The notes below the pieces were generated by a model. It was not told where the DNA came from. It did no database searches and saw nothing but the letters and a program-made list of their open reading frames with translations. Shown one piece after another: positions 51,938 through 64,000 of a stretch of 64,000 nt of DNA. Both the position numbers and the translations under genes were made by a program. Source of the stretch: Epiperipatus broadwayi (Eukaryota > Onychophora > Udeonychophora > Euonychophora > Peripatidae). Location: the NCBI GenBank assembly GCA_028023455.1, contig JAQFVV010000030.1, forward strand, positions 10,732,495-10,796,494. Reading direction: 5' to 3'. Within the stretch, counting starts at the first letter, position 1, and the number at the start of each line of letters is the position of its first letter.

Positions 51938-53200
51938 GTATATATATGAAAGTGAGCGGGTGTACATTTTGTACATACATTTGTATATGAACTGCATTTA
52001 TTAACTTCTTAGTTTAATTATTTTGCATTAGAAATATTATTGCATTAAAAAAGTATATTTTAAATTATTATATTAATGTTTATAAAATATATTTATTTAA
52101 GAAACATTTATCTATATTATTAAAAACAATTGCATAGATAAATGCTTTGTTCAAAATAGCAATATAATATAAAAACTTAAAACCATTTTAAATCATTGTA
52201 ATTAATTCATAAATCTTCATTTTTTTCTTTAGCCAACATCAAGCAATAAATGTGTAGTTTTGTCACATCTGACTTTTTATTTCAGCATTTATTTATATTT
52301 TCATTGAGTCTTATTTTCAGTTCATTCACAAGATCTTAATTTCACTTGGATCATTTTAAAAATTCAATGATAAGATTCAATTTGTCATTTTTACCAAACA
52401 TTTACGATTTTTAGCTAAATAAAGGATGAATTCATTTTGAAAGAATTTATGTGAAGTTTATATTAAGCTTATAAGCATAATTGTATTGTACATCTATCTA
52501 TATATACAAGAAATAAAATAATATAAAATACAAACAAAATTGCTTAAATATAAAACTAATTTTATATTTTAACAAGAGAACTGTTTCTTATCAAAAAGAA
52601 ATAATACAGTAAAATGGTGATTTAAAAAATTACAAGTCATATGCAACATATTTCAGAAAAATCATTATTGGATAAAAGATTTTATAAAGGAAATTTAACC
52701 AACCAATAAAAAATTTATTTTAATGCTTATTCTTTAAAAAACTGCATTATTTACTAATCAAACTATACAAAAAACTTCAAATATGATTTTAAAAAGCACA
52801 CAATATATATTGTAACCAGACCACCATACAACCTCTTTATTACCTCATTTGTAACAATTTCCCAATGAGCATGTTGCAGGAAGGAACTATTGATTGGCAT
52901 TCCCCAATGCAGATGTTAACCTTTCCCCAATGCAGATGTTAACCCCCCTACAGCAATATTTCCTACTCATCAGAGGATGTAGCACCATAGAGACTGGAAG
53001 CATCTAGACATTTCTGTGTTTGGTTTTCCAAATGGTGCCACTAGAGTTCCATCTCACTACAACCTGACTTATGTAGGTCTAGTTATGCCAGACATAGCTC
53101 AGAAGGCATGAAATTCTCATGAACAGGTGCATTGAATGATGAGTGATGCAATAAAAAATATAGAATTGAACAATGGGATAACTAAAATTAATTTTAAGTA
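51938..53200. other. Likely intron with one less AT-rich patch
   Basis: Mostly AT-rich. A patch at about 52810-53140 includes a 21-base near-duplication of ttccccaatgcagatgttaac (52897-52942). No exon recognised. Confidence 0.4.
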
Positions 53201-53212
53201 ACAATAATTTTA

Positions 53213-53810
53213 TCTAATAACAGGTTTAAATAAATGTCTATCAAACAAAATATTTCATTGACAGTCCCTTGTATCTCTTTGGCTTACTTCCAATAACATT
53301 TTTACATGACTTAAAGAATGTAATTTGTTGAGAGTATAATAAAGTCCTTCTTTCAATAGTTCTTTAACAGTTTACATATTTAATCATTTAGTTATTTCAC
53401 AGAGAGGAGTGTGATATATTAAGACAACAGAGATAATAATGAAGACAACTCATAGCATTTAATTCATAGTTCCACTTAATTCAAACAAATATTTCATTTA
53501 CAGTCCATTGTGCATCTTGATATAATCCAATAATAGTACAATATGAATTAAAGAATGCAAGTTCTTTAACAATTTACCTTTTTTAGTTATTCAGTTAATT
53601 CACAGAGAGGAGTGCAATATATGAAGACAATGAAGACAACTGATAGCATTTAATTTAATTCAGAGTTTCATTTAATTCAAACAAGTATTTCATTTATGGT
53701 TCATTGTGTTTCTTTGGTATACTTCCAATAATAGCACTTAAAAAATGTAATTTGTTGTATAATAAAGTCTTTCTTTCAATAGTTCTTTAATATCCAAGTG
53801 ATGACTCATT
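53213..53810. repeat. Complex tandem repeat, ~190-bp unit
   Basis: About three diverged units share caaacaaaatatttcatt, cttccaataa, ttcacagagaggagtg and gttctttaa (for example atttcatt near 53251, 53492 and 53688; cacagagagg at 53399 and 53602). Unit length varies. It is non-coding. Confidence 0.7.
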
Positions 53811-53910
53811 TTCAGTTCATTTATGAAAAGGTTAGAAGCAGTTTATTGATCAATAGTTCATTTACAAGTCTCATTTTGATTTATTTTGGGTAAAGAATTC
53901 AAAGAGTAAA

Positions 53911-54290
53911 TGTGCATTTATATGCATAAGTTTCATTATTTTCTTCACATAAAATCAATATTCAGGTAAGCATTTATAATCCATATAGTATTTCATTATT
54001 TTTTTAATTTATCAAATCAGGTAATGTAAACAATTCAGGGTTTGTGGATTATTCATAATCCAGTCAAGTATCAATGTGCATTTATATGCATAAGTTTCAT
54101 TATTTTCTTCACATAAAATCAATATGCAAGTAAGCTTTTAAAATTCATAAAGTTTTTCCTTATTTTTTTTTAATTTGTCAAATCAGGTAATGTAAACAAT
54201 TCAGGGTTTGTGGACTATTCATAATACAGTCAAGTATCAATATGCATTTATATGCATAAGTTTCATTATTTTATTTATATACCATCGAGA
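53911..54290. repeat. Complex tandem repeat, ~165-bp unit
   Basis: Units start gcatttatatgcataagttt at about 53913, 54073 and 54243. They also share caaatcaggtaatgtaaac and caattcagggtttgtgga. The third unit is partial. Confidence 0.85.
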
Positions 54291-54574
54291 TGCATGTATG
54301 CATTTGTAATTTTTATTTAGTTATTCTAATGTATAGCATAAATATTGTTATTTGGTCTGCCACATATGTATATTTATACCTATAAAATTATCAGCAGTTG
54401 CATTTATTTATTAGCCAGTTAGAGTTATATGTAATATCTCAGTATTTCTGACTCTTCTAGGTATATTTATTTGTATATCAGTAATATAAATCATTATAAG
54501 TATTTGTTTTTAGTTTTTTTTTTATCTAGATGCTTCTGTATATAAGAAGTTAATCATTTATTATTTGCCTCATT

Positions 54575-54865
54575 AAAAATGCCTTTTGATTATAGATATT
54601 TTTAATATTTATAATTTATCATTAATAAAATGTATTTTCACATAATTCATTTTAAGAAAGATGTTTGTTTTGTTTTTTTATTTTTATAAACACATATAGG
54701 TATTGAATAAAATACCTTTTGATTATTGACATTTAAGACATCTAGCATTTACAATTTATTATTAATAAAATGTATTTTACATAGCTATTTTTTATTCATA
54801 TTTTTTTCTAAGAAAGACATTTTGTTGTCTTTTATAAACACATATAAATATTGAGTATTTTATAA
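54575..54865. repeat. Two tandem copies of a ~140-bp unit
   Basis: ccttttgattat, cattaataaaatgtatttt, aagaaagat/cat and ataaacacatata occur in the same order in 54583-54700 and 54715-54850. Confidence 0.75.
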
Positions 54866-54890
54866 AATTGTTACCTTCATTTTTTTATCC

Positions 54891-55030
54891 AGTCTGTTCC
54901 ATCAAAAAGGGGCAGTTTTATTTAAGCCAAATGACATTATTTACTTTCATGATGATCACCCTGGAAAATCTTGGAGAACCATGGCTTTGGGTGAAGAGAA
55001 GCTGTTACCATTTAGCCTTCCATCATTATG
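54891..55030 (+). other. Candidate exon-like island
   Basis: A less AT-rich block right after a pyrimidine-rich tract ending tatccag (54884-54890). One frame reads FHQKGAVLFKPNDIIYFHDD, then SWRTMALGEEKLLPFSLPSL, and stops at about 55028. A second frame is open for 60 codons. No family is recognised and it lacks the GKG...TYWL expected for the next guanylate cyclase exon. It could be a terminal exon or chance. Confidence 0.25.
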
Positions 55031-55084
55031 ATTTCCTTATTAATGTTTTCTTTTTTCATCATTAACAGTGGTTCTTTAACTGCT

Positions 55085-55215
55085 CTTAAAATCTTTCCAA
55101 AAAAGATCTCTTTAAAATCTTTCTTAAAATCTACTTTAAAAATCTTCTTTAAAATCTACTTTAAAAATCCTCCCCAAAAAATCTACTTTAAAAATCCACT
55201 TTAAAAATCTGCTCT
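55085..55215. repeat. Short-unit tandem repeat
   Basis: Imperfect 13-14 bp units like ctactttaaaaat repeated about eight times, with variants containing cttcttt or cctcccc. Confidence 0.8.
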
Positions 55216-56460
55216 GAACTTCCAACTCAACTATTTATACTCTGATCCCTGGATTGATTAAGCAGCCTTGCCCACTGTGTATTATTTGTTATACAACTCT
55301 CATTTAAGCCCGAGTGCTTTTCTCTTCTTAAGGATTGGACACTCTACTTTTCATGGGACAGATAAGGGATCATAAGAATAAGCCATGTTTTCCAATTTGA
55401 TAAGACTGCCTCAAGCAATTATCACTTTGTATGACATCATTCCAAAAATTAAAGATGTAATATTTTAATAAATGCCAGCTTTTATTTATATCATGATTTA
55501 AAATTATAAAATCAATAATGATTTTCTTTCTTAGATTGATGAATCTTAATAAGGAAAGATTTGTACTTTTTTTTTAAATTGCAGAATTAAACGTATTTGT
55601 TGTCTTTTTTTTCTTTTTAATTTGACCAAATTACCTTTCTTTTTTTTCATTGCTGTCAATTTTCATGATTCCTTTGTTTCTTTAGATTTTTAGTTTTCCT
55701 TAACCATTATTAAGTCTTTTCTTTTTTAATGACAAATCATGCTAGTCTTTTTAAATGGGGGGGGGGGGGATCTTTTGAATACATATGTGGAACAGTATAT
55801 CTGTTTCAATATATATATATATATATATCACAAAAATATTCATATATATTATTGTATAAATAAACAAATGGTTATGTATATTTTTAAAAATTATTCTGAA
55901 CTTATACTGATGTTTGTATAGAAAAGCTAAATGCAGCTCTTATACATATTCCATAGAAACATATATATAATTCTAAATATACAAAGATAATAAAAACATA
56001 ATTAAAAATGCATTAGAAAACTAGGTAATTTAAAGATGTGATAGTGTCTACATTTAAGCTCATTCCATCTTTCTAGAAAGTATTGAATTTATAAATAAAA
56101 AAAACATTCTTTTTGTTTTCTCTCTCTCTCTCATGGAAGAAAAACGGTTCTGTAATATCACTACTCTTAAATCATAAATTGAATGATCAAAAAATGAAAA
56201 TATTTTGATAGCAATCTCTTTGCTAATTCACCTATTTAATAGGTCAAACATCTATTATACTCTACTAAATAGATTAAATTTACACCTTTACAAGTGGCAT
56301 AATTAAGTATATACCATTTAAATTTTTTACTATTCCATTGGACCTCTTTTCTCACAATAATATATTTGCATTTACAATATCTTTTATTACTCCATGCAAA
56401 GGAACATCTTTTTCTGAAACAGAATTTCTAATCAAATTTATTTTGTTAAGTATATTTTTG
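55216..56460. other. AT-rich stretch, no gene seen
   Basis: Contains a G homopolymer (55757-55768) and a short (TA)n (about 55810-55828). No coding feature is supported. Confidence 0.45.
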
Positions 56461-56471
56461 TTATCTATGTT

Positions 56472-56991
56472 AAAACAGGCAAAACTATCTATACATATTG
56501 CCACTCAGTGCAAGCCAGAGTAATCAATGGATGCCATGAGACTTGTGCATAAAATCCCCTTCTAGTGCCTACTCATCCAATATCCCTAGACTAGTTTTTG
56601 GCTTGTGGCTTTCACCAGAGAGGAGCCTTGGATTTGAGAGCACTGCACCTAGATCTTAGGATCTAATGCAACCCTCCAGCAGCCAGCTTTTATCTCTAAT
56701 TAACTACAAAACTATGAGACTGAAATTGAAAACACCATAATATTTTCAATCAAAGCTCATCAGCTTATATAGTCATATAGGTCTGAACTCAGTTCAGTAC
56801 CTAAACATTTTGATGTCTTTGGTTCTTTAATAACCATAGCCACCATTATCCTATTAGCAAGGATTGGTTTTAAGCCACTAAACATCACATAATCATAATT
56901 TCTTATGCTTGCTCTTAACTGTTATTAAACAGGCGCAAAACTATATATATATATATATTGCCACTCAGTGCAAGCCAGAGTAATCAGTGGA
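56472..56991. mobile_element. Palindromic element family A, copy 3 (rearranged)
   Basis: Begins acaggcaaaactat...tgccactcagtgcaagccag (56475-56520) and repeats the same block directly at its right end (56930-56985, with an expanded (TA)n). The family tail lies inverted at about 56870-56935 (actaaacatcacataatc). The 11-bp repeat ttatctatgtt flanks it at 56461-56471 and 56992-57002. Confidence 0.6.
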
Positions 56992-57002
56992 TTATCTATG
57001 TT

Positions 57003-57570
57003 TTTAATATACAACTGTAGATGGATTGGAAGAAATAGATTTTAAATTATCTGTAAAATTTTTTAATATGTAGTTAATATTAGGTAAATGATTATTAAAA
57101 GTAAAAAGCAATGGTGGACCATCTGCCTCTTGTTCTTCTTAGGTAAAAAACACATTTCTTTCAATTACTGAAAATTTATTACTCCATTAACAATATAAAT
57201 TTCATCAATCTATCATATTATTTTGTTGAAGAAATTTACCATAATAATAGTCAGAAGCCATCACTATTAATATATTTGTATTAAAAATTAATCATACAAA
57301 TAACAAGTAAAACTATATAACATATATTTGTTAACTAAGTCATAACAAAATAATAATTTATCAAAAAAATGATTTGTTTTTCGTGTTGTCAGTGTCAAAA
57401 TTTCAATAATTTATACATAATGTAAAAATAATGTTCACATGCACACAATATATTATAAAACCACATGTTAAATGCAAATTATTGTTAAAATATAATTCAA
57501 TGAAACTCAATTATTTCCATAAATACTTCACAAATAATCTAATTTCTATAGTGATAATATGACATACTAT
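57003..57570. other. AT-rich spacer, no gene seen
   Basis: Nothing recognisable. Confidence 0.45.
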
Positions 57571-57574
57571 ATAC

Positions 57575-60500
57575 TGTAACAGTCAAGTTTGTACATTCGC
57601 GTAACAGAATTCAGAATCCAAGCAAAAGAAACCGAAGCTGACCAGACTAGGACTGTGACATCCCGAGTCCGACCACATTTCAACTCGTAAGCCAGGATTC
57701 CAAGACTCAATACCCTACGAATGACCACCTTGAAATTACACGTAGTATACCTCTTTCCACACGGCTGACATAGGTCACGGAGAAGCAATAAGACTCTGAT
57801 AATTAAAAGAGAGGTTCTTAATTGACTAACATAGATCACTAATCTAATTTAACTTAATGCATAGTTTTCACATATATAGGCTATAAATAATAATTAGAAT
57901 TGGATTGAATTAGATCAATAACGAGACAGAGAACGAAATACATTAAACTAATTATATATTTATTTACAATTGGCATGAAATTGATCAGTTTTACACATTT
58001 CAGCGTCGAATGTACAAACATTGGGTGGATAAGAGAACACATTCTCTTTTTATATACAATTCAAAATCACTTTACATAAGTAATCATTAAATTTCATAGA
58101 GGGGTTTAACATATGCCCATCTTATGAATTGTTGACATTTAATACATAATCAATCACTACGTTAAGTCTATAAATCTCGATAAGCCAAATCCTATTACAT
58201 TTGTGGCTGGTATATAAATAATTATATTAAACTTTGATCATGAATTCATTTACTAAAATATACAATATGACTTAATAACGAGCGCATAAACCACCTCAAG
58301 TAATGATCGATCGAACATGGCTTTCGAGAGAAAATTTCAGAATGCTGAAAGCGTTAAGGTGGGAGAGTTGGCTGCATAAGATTTTACCAATGCGCTATGG
58401 CACAGGTAAACAATAATAGGAAAAGTCACTCTGCGGATGGATGAAATAACTTCAGGGTTCTTGCAACAAACGCCGGTACCCTGTAACGGATCGCAATGCT
58501 GCGTGAAAAGGAACGTTGTGTTCAGGAATGGCGGGGGACTTACATGCTAACCTGGCCTTGGCTCAGGCTTTGCTACTGCTCTACCCTATAAGAGAAGATG
58601 TGCTGGCAACGCCGTGGCTCCATCTTGAGATACGTATATTACGTATAGCAGCAAAACGAGAATATTTTTATAAAATAATATCACATCCGCCAAGCAAAGA
58701 ATAATATATTTCATACTATGAAATACGAGTTAATAGCATATTAGCTCTATCAAATTGGGACCAACTCTTGCGTAGCCTGATAATAAATGTCTATGCTACT
58801 AAAAGGAATATTACTACATCTGTACTTTGACATGTTCGATCTATTAAGTTACTTATAGATAATAAATATTTAAGGAGGGAAAGTATATTTCTATGGACTT
58901 AAGAATTTAAATGTCAAATATACTTATAAATATGATCAAGGCTAAATTTAATTCTAAATAAAACTATAAGGTTAAGTTTTTAACTGGTTGATCAAAAGAG
59001 CCACATTTCGCATATTAAATCATTTAAATAATAAAAAAAATAGGATTTCGAAACAGCGCAGAAAGTTGAGGCTATAAACAAATTACGTGAAGATTTTCAA
59101 ATAATATCTTCTTAAAAACATGAAAATAAATGCCTACTGTTTCGAAATATTGGCATATAAATTATAAAAGCATTTAATTAAAATAAGCAAAGAAATATAG
59201 ACACAACCGCAGTGATATAACTTTAAACTAAATAATTTACTTTGAAGTGAATGGAAAATATAAATAAGTCAGATTATTTAAACTTTAACACATTAAATTT
59301 TGATAGCAAGTGACATATTAAAATAATTAAATGGATTTAAGTTTTGGTTACATTTAGCTTTATCATTATTTTAAAAGAAAGTTAGCTAACTTATATAGAT
59401 ATTATTTACATTTACACAGAATTACACAGAGCTCTATGGTTTGAAAAATAAAATGGTACCAGTATTATTTATCTGGACTGCAAGTTCTTGGCTGTAGTTT
59501 TGGTGAATTTTACTTGGCGACTGGTGGCATCATCTTTCCTATTATGTTAGGCTTGTCTCTTCTATCAGCATGATGGTGGTTTAGGCATTTCGACGAGAGA
59601 AACCCTGTTCTCCCATGGAGTAACAGCAACAAGATGCCCGCTTTTAGCCGGACATGTTAAACATTAACAATTGTGAAGACTGGCTGCAATTCTCACTAAC
59701 AATATGGCTGTCTTTCTCTAACAATATGGCTCTCTTCTTGTTCAAAAAAAATACAGAGTATTTATATCTTTTCCTTATCGGAATCTCTCGCCTCAAGACT
59801 CACTAAACTCAGGAATTTAATTAAATATTTTTCAATTTATAATCCAGATCTTAGATAACTTATGTTAGAAACATTCCATAAGCTATTATTATAATTAAGA
59901 TTTTTCGTTGCAAACAATTGTCCAATTTAGATTTTAAAATAACTTAAATCTTATCTAAGGAGATTTTAATTAGTAAATTTTCAACTAGTTTTACTTTTTA
60001 CGAATTCCAGGTGTGGTCGTTAATGACACTTGTTTACAATCAAAAAATCTTTTAATTCTTGACCAGCTTTTATTTTTAATCTTACATATAATAGAAACTC
60101 TTTCTATTTAAAAACAACTTAACTTTTTTTTTAAAACGAAAACATTTTTAACATATTTATTTAAAATAATTTACAAACATTTTGATATAGCTTTTAAATA
60201 TATTTTCGAGAAACTTTTTCCCTGAAATATATTTAAAACAAGAAATCTTTTAACAATTTTTAAAGACATTTAATATTATTTTTAGATACTGGCTTTTACA
60301 TATTTTAAATCATGTCTTTCTTCAATATAGCACAGATTATATTTCCACATACGAAATTACAATATTAAGCAACAAAATTAATAATTTACACTTAACATAA
60401 ATAATATAACGAATATTTTTAGAAATATTAAATAAATTTAGTATGCTATAATTTTACTAATCCTATCTAATTATAAGCGTTGGTTCTGCACGTAAATATA

Positions 60501-60630
60501 TAATGCTGTTTAGACAGACATGAACTAATTTTAAATATATTAACATTTAAATAGGTTCGAACTTAGCACAGATGAGAGTGTCATTAGGTTTGATGGTGAA
60601 ACGATAGGGGCTTGGAAAATTATCGTTTCA
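57575..60630. mobile_element. Possible solo LTR (~3.06 kb)
   Basis: The segment starts TGTAACAGTC, like the gypsy LTR start, and ends ATCGTTTCA. Both ends are flanked by ATAC (57571-57574 and 60631-60634). Inside, GC- and CpG-richer patches (57590-57780, 58290-58650, 59450-59720) stand out from the flanks, and no coding domain is found. That fits a single long LTR left after recombination. The ends were found by searching for a matching tetramer, so chance is possible. Confidence 0.35.
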
Positions 60631-60819
60631 ATACTTCAATGTACAACATAAATCTGAATGCACAAAATTATTTCATGTACATATAAACGATTTAAATCCA
60701 ATTGTCACATTTTACATGCTGACAAAGCAGAGATAAAATACATAATATCTATAATATAATCAAAAAGATGTAACTAAGATTCTTATCATTGGTATGATTG
60801 TTTGAATTCAAATTCATGC

Positions 60820-61425
60820 ATGTATCAGTGTTATGGGAAAGAGTGGTGAGTGGTGGTTCATGTGAAAATCTGTGCTCATATACCCTATATATTACATATA
60901 TTGATACAGGTATATAAAAAGCATGTATTTCAGTTATTAGATAGTAGAGATGTCAGCCCATCTTTTTGCATATCTATTAAATGGATTATGTCATATACAT
61001 GAGGGGTCGGATTGACTTTAGTTCAACATGGGTGTGATGAGAATCTCAGCCTCCAGGGTGCCTTCGAGCATTACATCATCAGATTTCCAATTGGATGGAC
61101 AGTTGAAGAGTTGGTGTGGAGTGGATTGAAGTATGTCCATTAAAGTATGAAGATTGGCTATCGTAATATATATTTGAGCATTTCTTGCATATATGTGTAA
61201 AGCTGATAATCTGGACCAATTGATGATTGCTGGCTTAGCATGAAATATGTATATTAATAATTATTTATCTTTTCAACATATGTGTATAAGTGTATCAGTG
61301 TTATGAGACAGAGTGGTGATTGGTCGGTCATGTGAATATCTGTGCTCATATACCCCATATATTACATATATTGATACAAGTATATAATAAGACTGTATTT
61401 CAGTTAGTAGTTCTACAGAAGAGAT
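60820..61425. repeat. Pair of ~130-bp direct repeats
   Basis: gtatcagtgttatg...gagtggtga, gtgctcatatacccyatat and attacatatattgataca occur at 60823-60950 and again at 61293-61415, about 470 bp apart. Confidence 0.75.
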
Positions 61426-61431
61426 ATCACT

Positions 61432-61870
61432 TATCATAATATTATGTATATGCACAGAGTTTAAAGCAAAGATACAATCATTGGGAATTCATGACAATGG
61501 CAAAAAAAAATGTTAAAATTCTAGGTATTCACGTCAAATTAATATGGATAATAAAAAACTCTAAATTAAAATAATCACATGATTCTACACAATTCTATAC
61601 AGTGAATATCAAAGATTGTAATACTATGCATATGCATAGAGTGTAAAGAAAAGACAAAACCATTGGGAAATACGTCAACAGAAATAAGAAGTTAAAATAC
61701 AGATATTCACTTTGAATTAACATGGCTAATAAAAAAAACTCAAAATTAAAATGACCACATGACTTAACAGTGGATATCAATGATTGAAATACTATGTGCA
61801 TGCATAGAGCATAAAGAAAAAACACAGATCATTGGGAAATATAACATCAACAGAAATAAGATGTTAAAAA
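61432..61870. repeat. Tandem repeat, ~175-bp unit, about 2.5 copies
   Basis: Units at about 61435, 61617 and 61787 share atactatg/gcatgcatagag, attgggaa, aacagaaataag and cacatga. Minus-strand open frames here only read through the repeat. Confidence 0.75.
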
Positions 61871-62339
61871 TGCTCTTAGGTTTAAGATGCAACTTTCTCT
61901 TTCACGGTTGCCAAATTTTAAAAGATGTGCATCTTATATTTGAAGTAATATGGTATTAATAAAACAAAATGAAAATAGTATTTGAATTTAAAATATTTAA
62001 ACTGTATAATCATTTCGTATGAATATGCTCTGCTTATAAAACAATTTAAAATTCATATTTTTATATATTCTAACCTGGTCTTTGTGCATCCTCACTTCAG
62101 AAAAGTATATGATATAAAATAAAACGGGTTCTAGCTCAATTAATAATTGATAAATGAAATATTCAGCATTAAAATTAAATATTTCACTAGCTCAAATTTA
62201 AAATGCGAATAAGGTTCAGTTTAAGTAAAATCAAATCAAATAAAATATTTAATATTTTCATGAGACTTGAAGTGAAAATACAGGTGACAAGATAGATTGT
62301 TGGAGCCAATATCCTACAGGATACTACCTCAATGGCATT

Positions 62340-62365
62340 ACAAGAACACTATCCCCCCTTATTAC
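62340..62365 (-). other. Possible polypurine tract and LTR edge
   Basis: The minus strand reads AAGGGGGGATAG then TGTTCTTGTAATGCC. This resembles the G-run plus TG...LTR start seen at 11634 and 31861. If real, an LTR lies to the left of 62349 and its element runs rightward out of the window. No second LTR or coding domain confirms it. Confidence 0.3.
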
Positions 62366-64000
62366 TATTTCAAATAACAAACTCATAGTATTTTTACGAC
62401 TTTAATAACTTCTATTCACTGAGATTAAGTTAATAATTACATCTTAATCTTCTATTTATAATAATCTAGCTCAATAAAAATCTCAGGTTCGTAAAGTTTA
62501 TTCTAAGTTAATAAAAAAATACGGTAGTAAAATATGAAAAGGGAGTTTTATGTCATAATCTACTACACTGAAACTAATAATAAATAATAATAATATTCTT
62601 CATTGTTTAACTACTACTGGATATCTTTTCTTTTGTTATAATTTTATTACCATAATAAAATAATAAATAATTTTATATAATCTTTTATCTTCATGTAATA
62701 ATATAATAAATATGTGGTAGCATATGATAATCTGATAAACAAAGGATGTGTGGTAACTGATAGCATATAATTCAGTATACTATTGTGATAACTGATTTAT
62801 GACCAATAAAACAATGTGTAATTATAATTATTTAATTAAAAGAATACCAATAAATATTTAAATTTTTAAATAATTCTCTATTTATCTTTTGTGCAAAATT
62901 ATATATTTGTTTCAATTGTTATGAATATATTGTGATTTCATGCAGTGAAGTGGAGAAATAAACAATCCAGACACAAAAATTTTTGAAAAACAAATTTTAA
63001 CAAAGTTTATTAACAACAACAAATAAAATAAACAAGTTATGTACACTATTTACAATGGATATCCTTATTTTATTCTTACATTTTTATTTACTAAGTTATA
63101 TAAAAGTAATTTATAGTTTAGTTATATCTTTCTTTAGACTTAAGACAAAATAAAAATGTTACCATTTGGGATTCTGTTTTATGGTTAATTTATTACAAAT
63201 ATACTTACTTCATTTCTTAGCAAAAATATTTAAATCCTTAATAATAGATACAGTAAACTATCTCATTTTTAAAAAAAATTCTATAGGGACATTTACAGAA
63301 AACTAAAATTAACTTAAACGTATGATTTCTAAAATAATAAAAAAATTTCATCTTCCAAAGCCAAAGATGTTACAAAATATTCCTCCAAAATCAGTATTAA
63401 ATTATACATAGTGTTTTATCTTATGATGGTTACTTAATCATAATGTATTCTTTATTTACTTTACTTGATTATGATGTAAATAGTAATAATCGCTATGAGT
63501 TCTGTTGTTCAATAAACAACAAACATATATAATATTCTTTTTATATCATTATATATATTATAATATTAAAAATTATAATACTATTTTCTTAAAAAAAATA
63601 ATAAAGCATTTAAAAATAATTAACGATTTCTTAAAGGATACTCTATTTTAGATACTCTATCTCCCAAAATTAATTTCATTATCGAAACAAATTCAAAATA
63701 AATTTAAGACTTTTTCCTCTCTTTATGATACTTTGGACCCTCAAAATCAAGTTATAACATCTTATATTCTTCTAAACAAATAAATCAATCTTATAATAAA
63801 ACATTTATTAAATAAGTTCTAAATTATTTATCATTTCTTTTTCAAGATCTCTTACTTTAACTATGCAGTTACACAAAATAAAAAGAGACAAATAGATACA
63901 TTGCATTTATGAAGAAAGCTAGAGTATCACTCATAATATATCTCAAAATCATGGCACAGTGCAAAGAGGTATGACCTTTACCTGTTTAATAACCTCTAAT
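62366..64000. other. AT-rich stretch, no gene seen
   Basis: No domain, RNA gene or repeat partner recognised up to the window end. Confidence 0.45.

Noticed and set aside
53213-54290. CRISPR-like array of spaced repeats
   Set aside because: Units are 160-190 bp, the whole unit is repeated (no unique spacers), and the context is eukaryotic.
57567-58704. Host exons at 57567-57839 and 58516-58704
   Set aside because: Higher GC content made them look gene-like, but no domain or splice sites are evident and the setting fits a long LTR better.

Overview
The window is repeat-dense metazoan intergenic or intronic DNA. It is roughly three quarters A+T by eye, full of (TA)n and (ATT)n microsatellites and packed with transposable elements. 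There is no operon-like layout and no complete host gene. An invertebrate is likely, from tRNA-type SINE heads, Penelope-like fragments, a DUF4371/ZMYM1-like hAT and Ty3/gypsy elements without a chromodomain, but I cannot name the phylum. The one convincing host feature is a 92-bp exon at 51846-51937 (+) encoding the last part of a receptor-type guanylate cyclase catalytic domain. Much of the right half may therefore be intron of that gene.

Layout. 1-9.1 kb holds a SINE, several palindromic (fold-back) elements with 12-13 bp target duplications, a C-rich repeat patch, and a ~385-bp tandem repeat. That repeat is interrupted by a head-to-head pair of Penelope-like 3' fragments set in (TA)n. 9177-19036 is the most unusual object: a young LTR element on the minus strand with 2.46-kb LTRs, an ATAG target duplication, a primer-binding site and a polypurine tract. 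It encodes only a giant coiled-coil protein and has no recognisable pol. 21.0-23.7 kb is a decayed hAT transposon. 23.7-26.2 kb is copy 1 of an unidentified dispersed repeat, whose copy 2 lies at 41.8-45.1 kb and carries a LINE tail inserted in (ATT)n.

28.37-38.25 kb is an old, decayed plus-strand Gag-only retroelement (coiled coil, then capsid-like region, then a leftover integrase tail). A 7.4-kb Ty3/gypsy element (30301-37727, minus strand, ATAA target duplication, LTRs about 99% identical) is nested in its coding region. The gypsy element encodes Gag, protease, reverse transcriptase, RNase H and integrase in one broken frame. 39.7-40.3 kb is a second Penelope-like inverted pair. From 45 kb on there are a SINE, a Tigger-like element, the guanylate cyclase exon, complex tandem repeats (53.2-54.9 kb), a third copy of the palindrome family, a possible 3-kb solo LTR (57.6-60.6 kb), more tandem repeats and a possible LTR end at 62.35 kb.

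How the parts relate. The coiled-coil element and the gypsy element share an AGGGGGGTA polypurine tract next to the LTR, TGTAA-type LTR starts, 4-bp target duplications and a TGGCG-starting primer site. The older nested element has coiled-coil Gag plus an integrase tail resembling the gypsy one. I infer a lineage of non-autonomous, Gag-derived coiled-coil elements moved in trans by gypsy machinery. This is an inference, not a demonstrated system.
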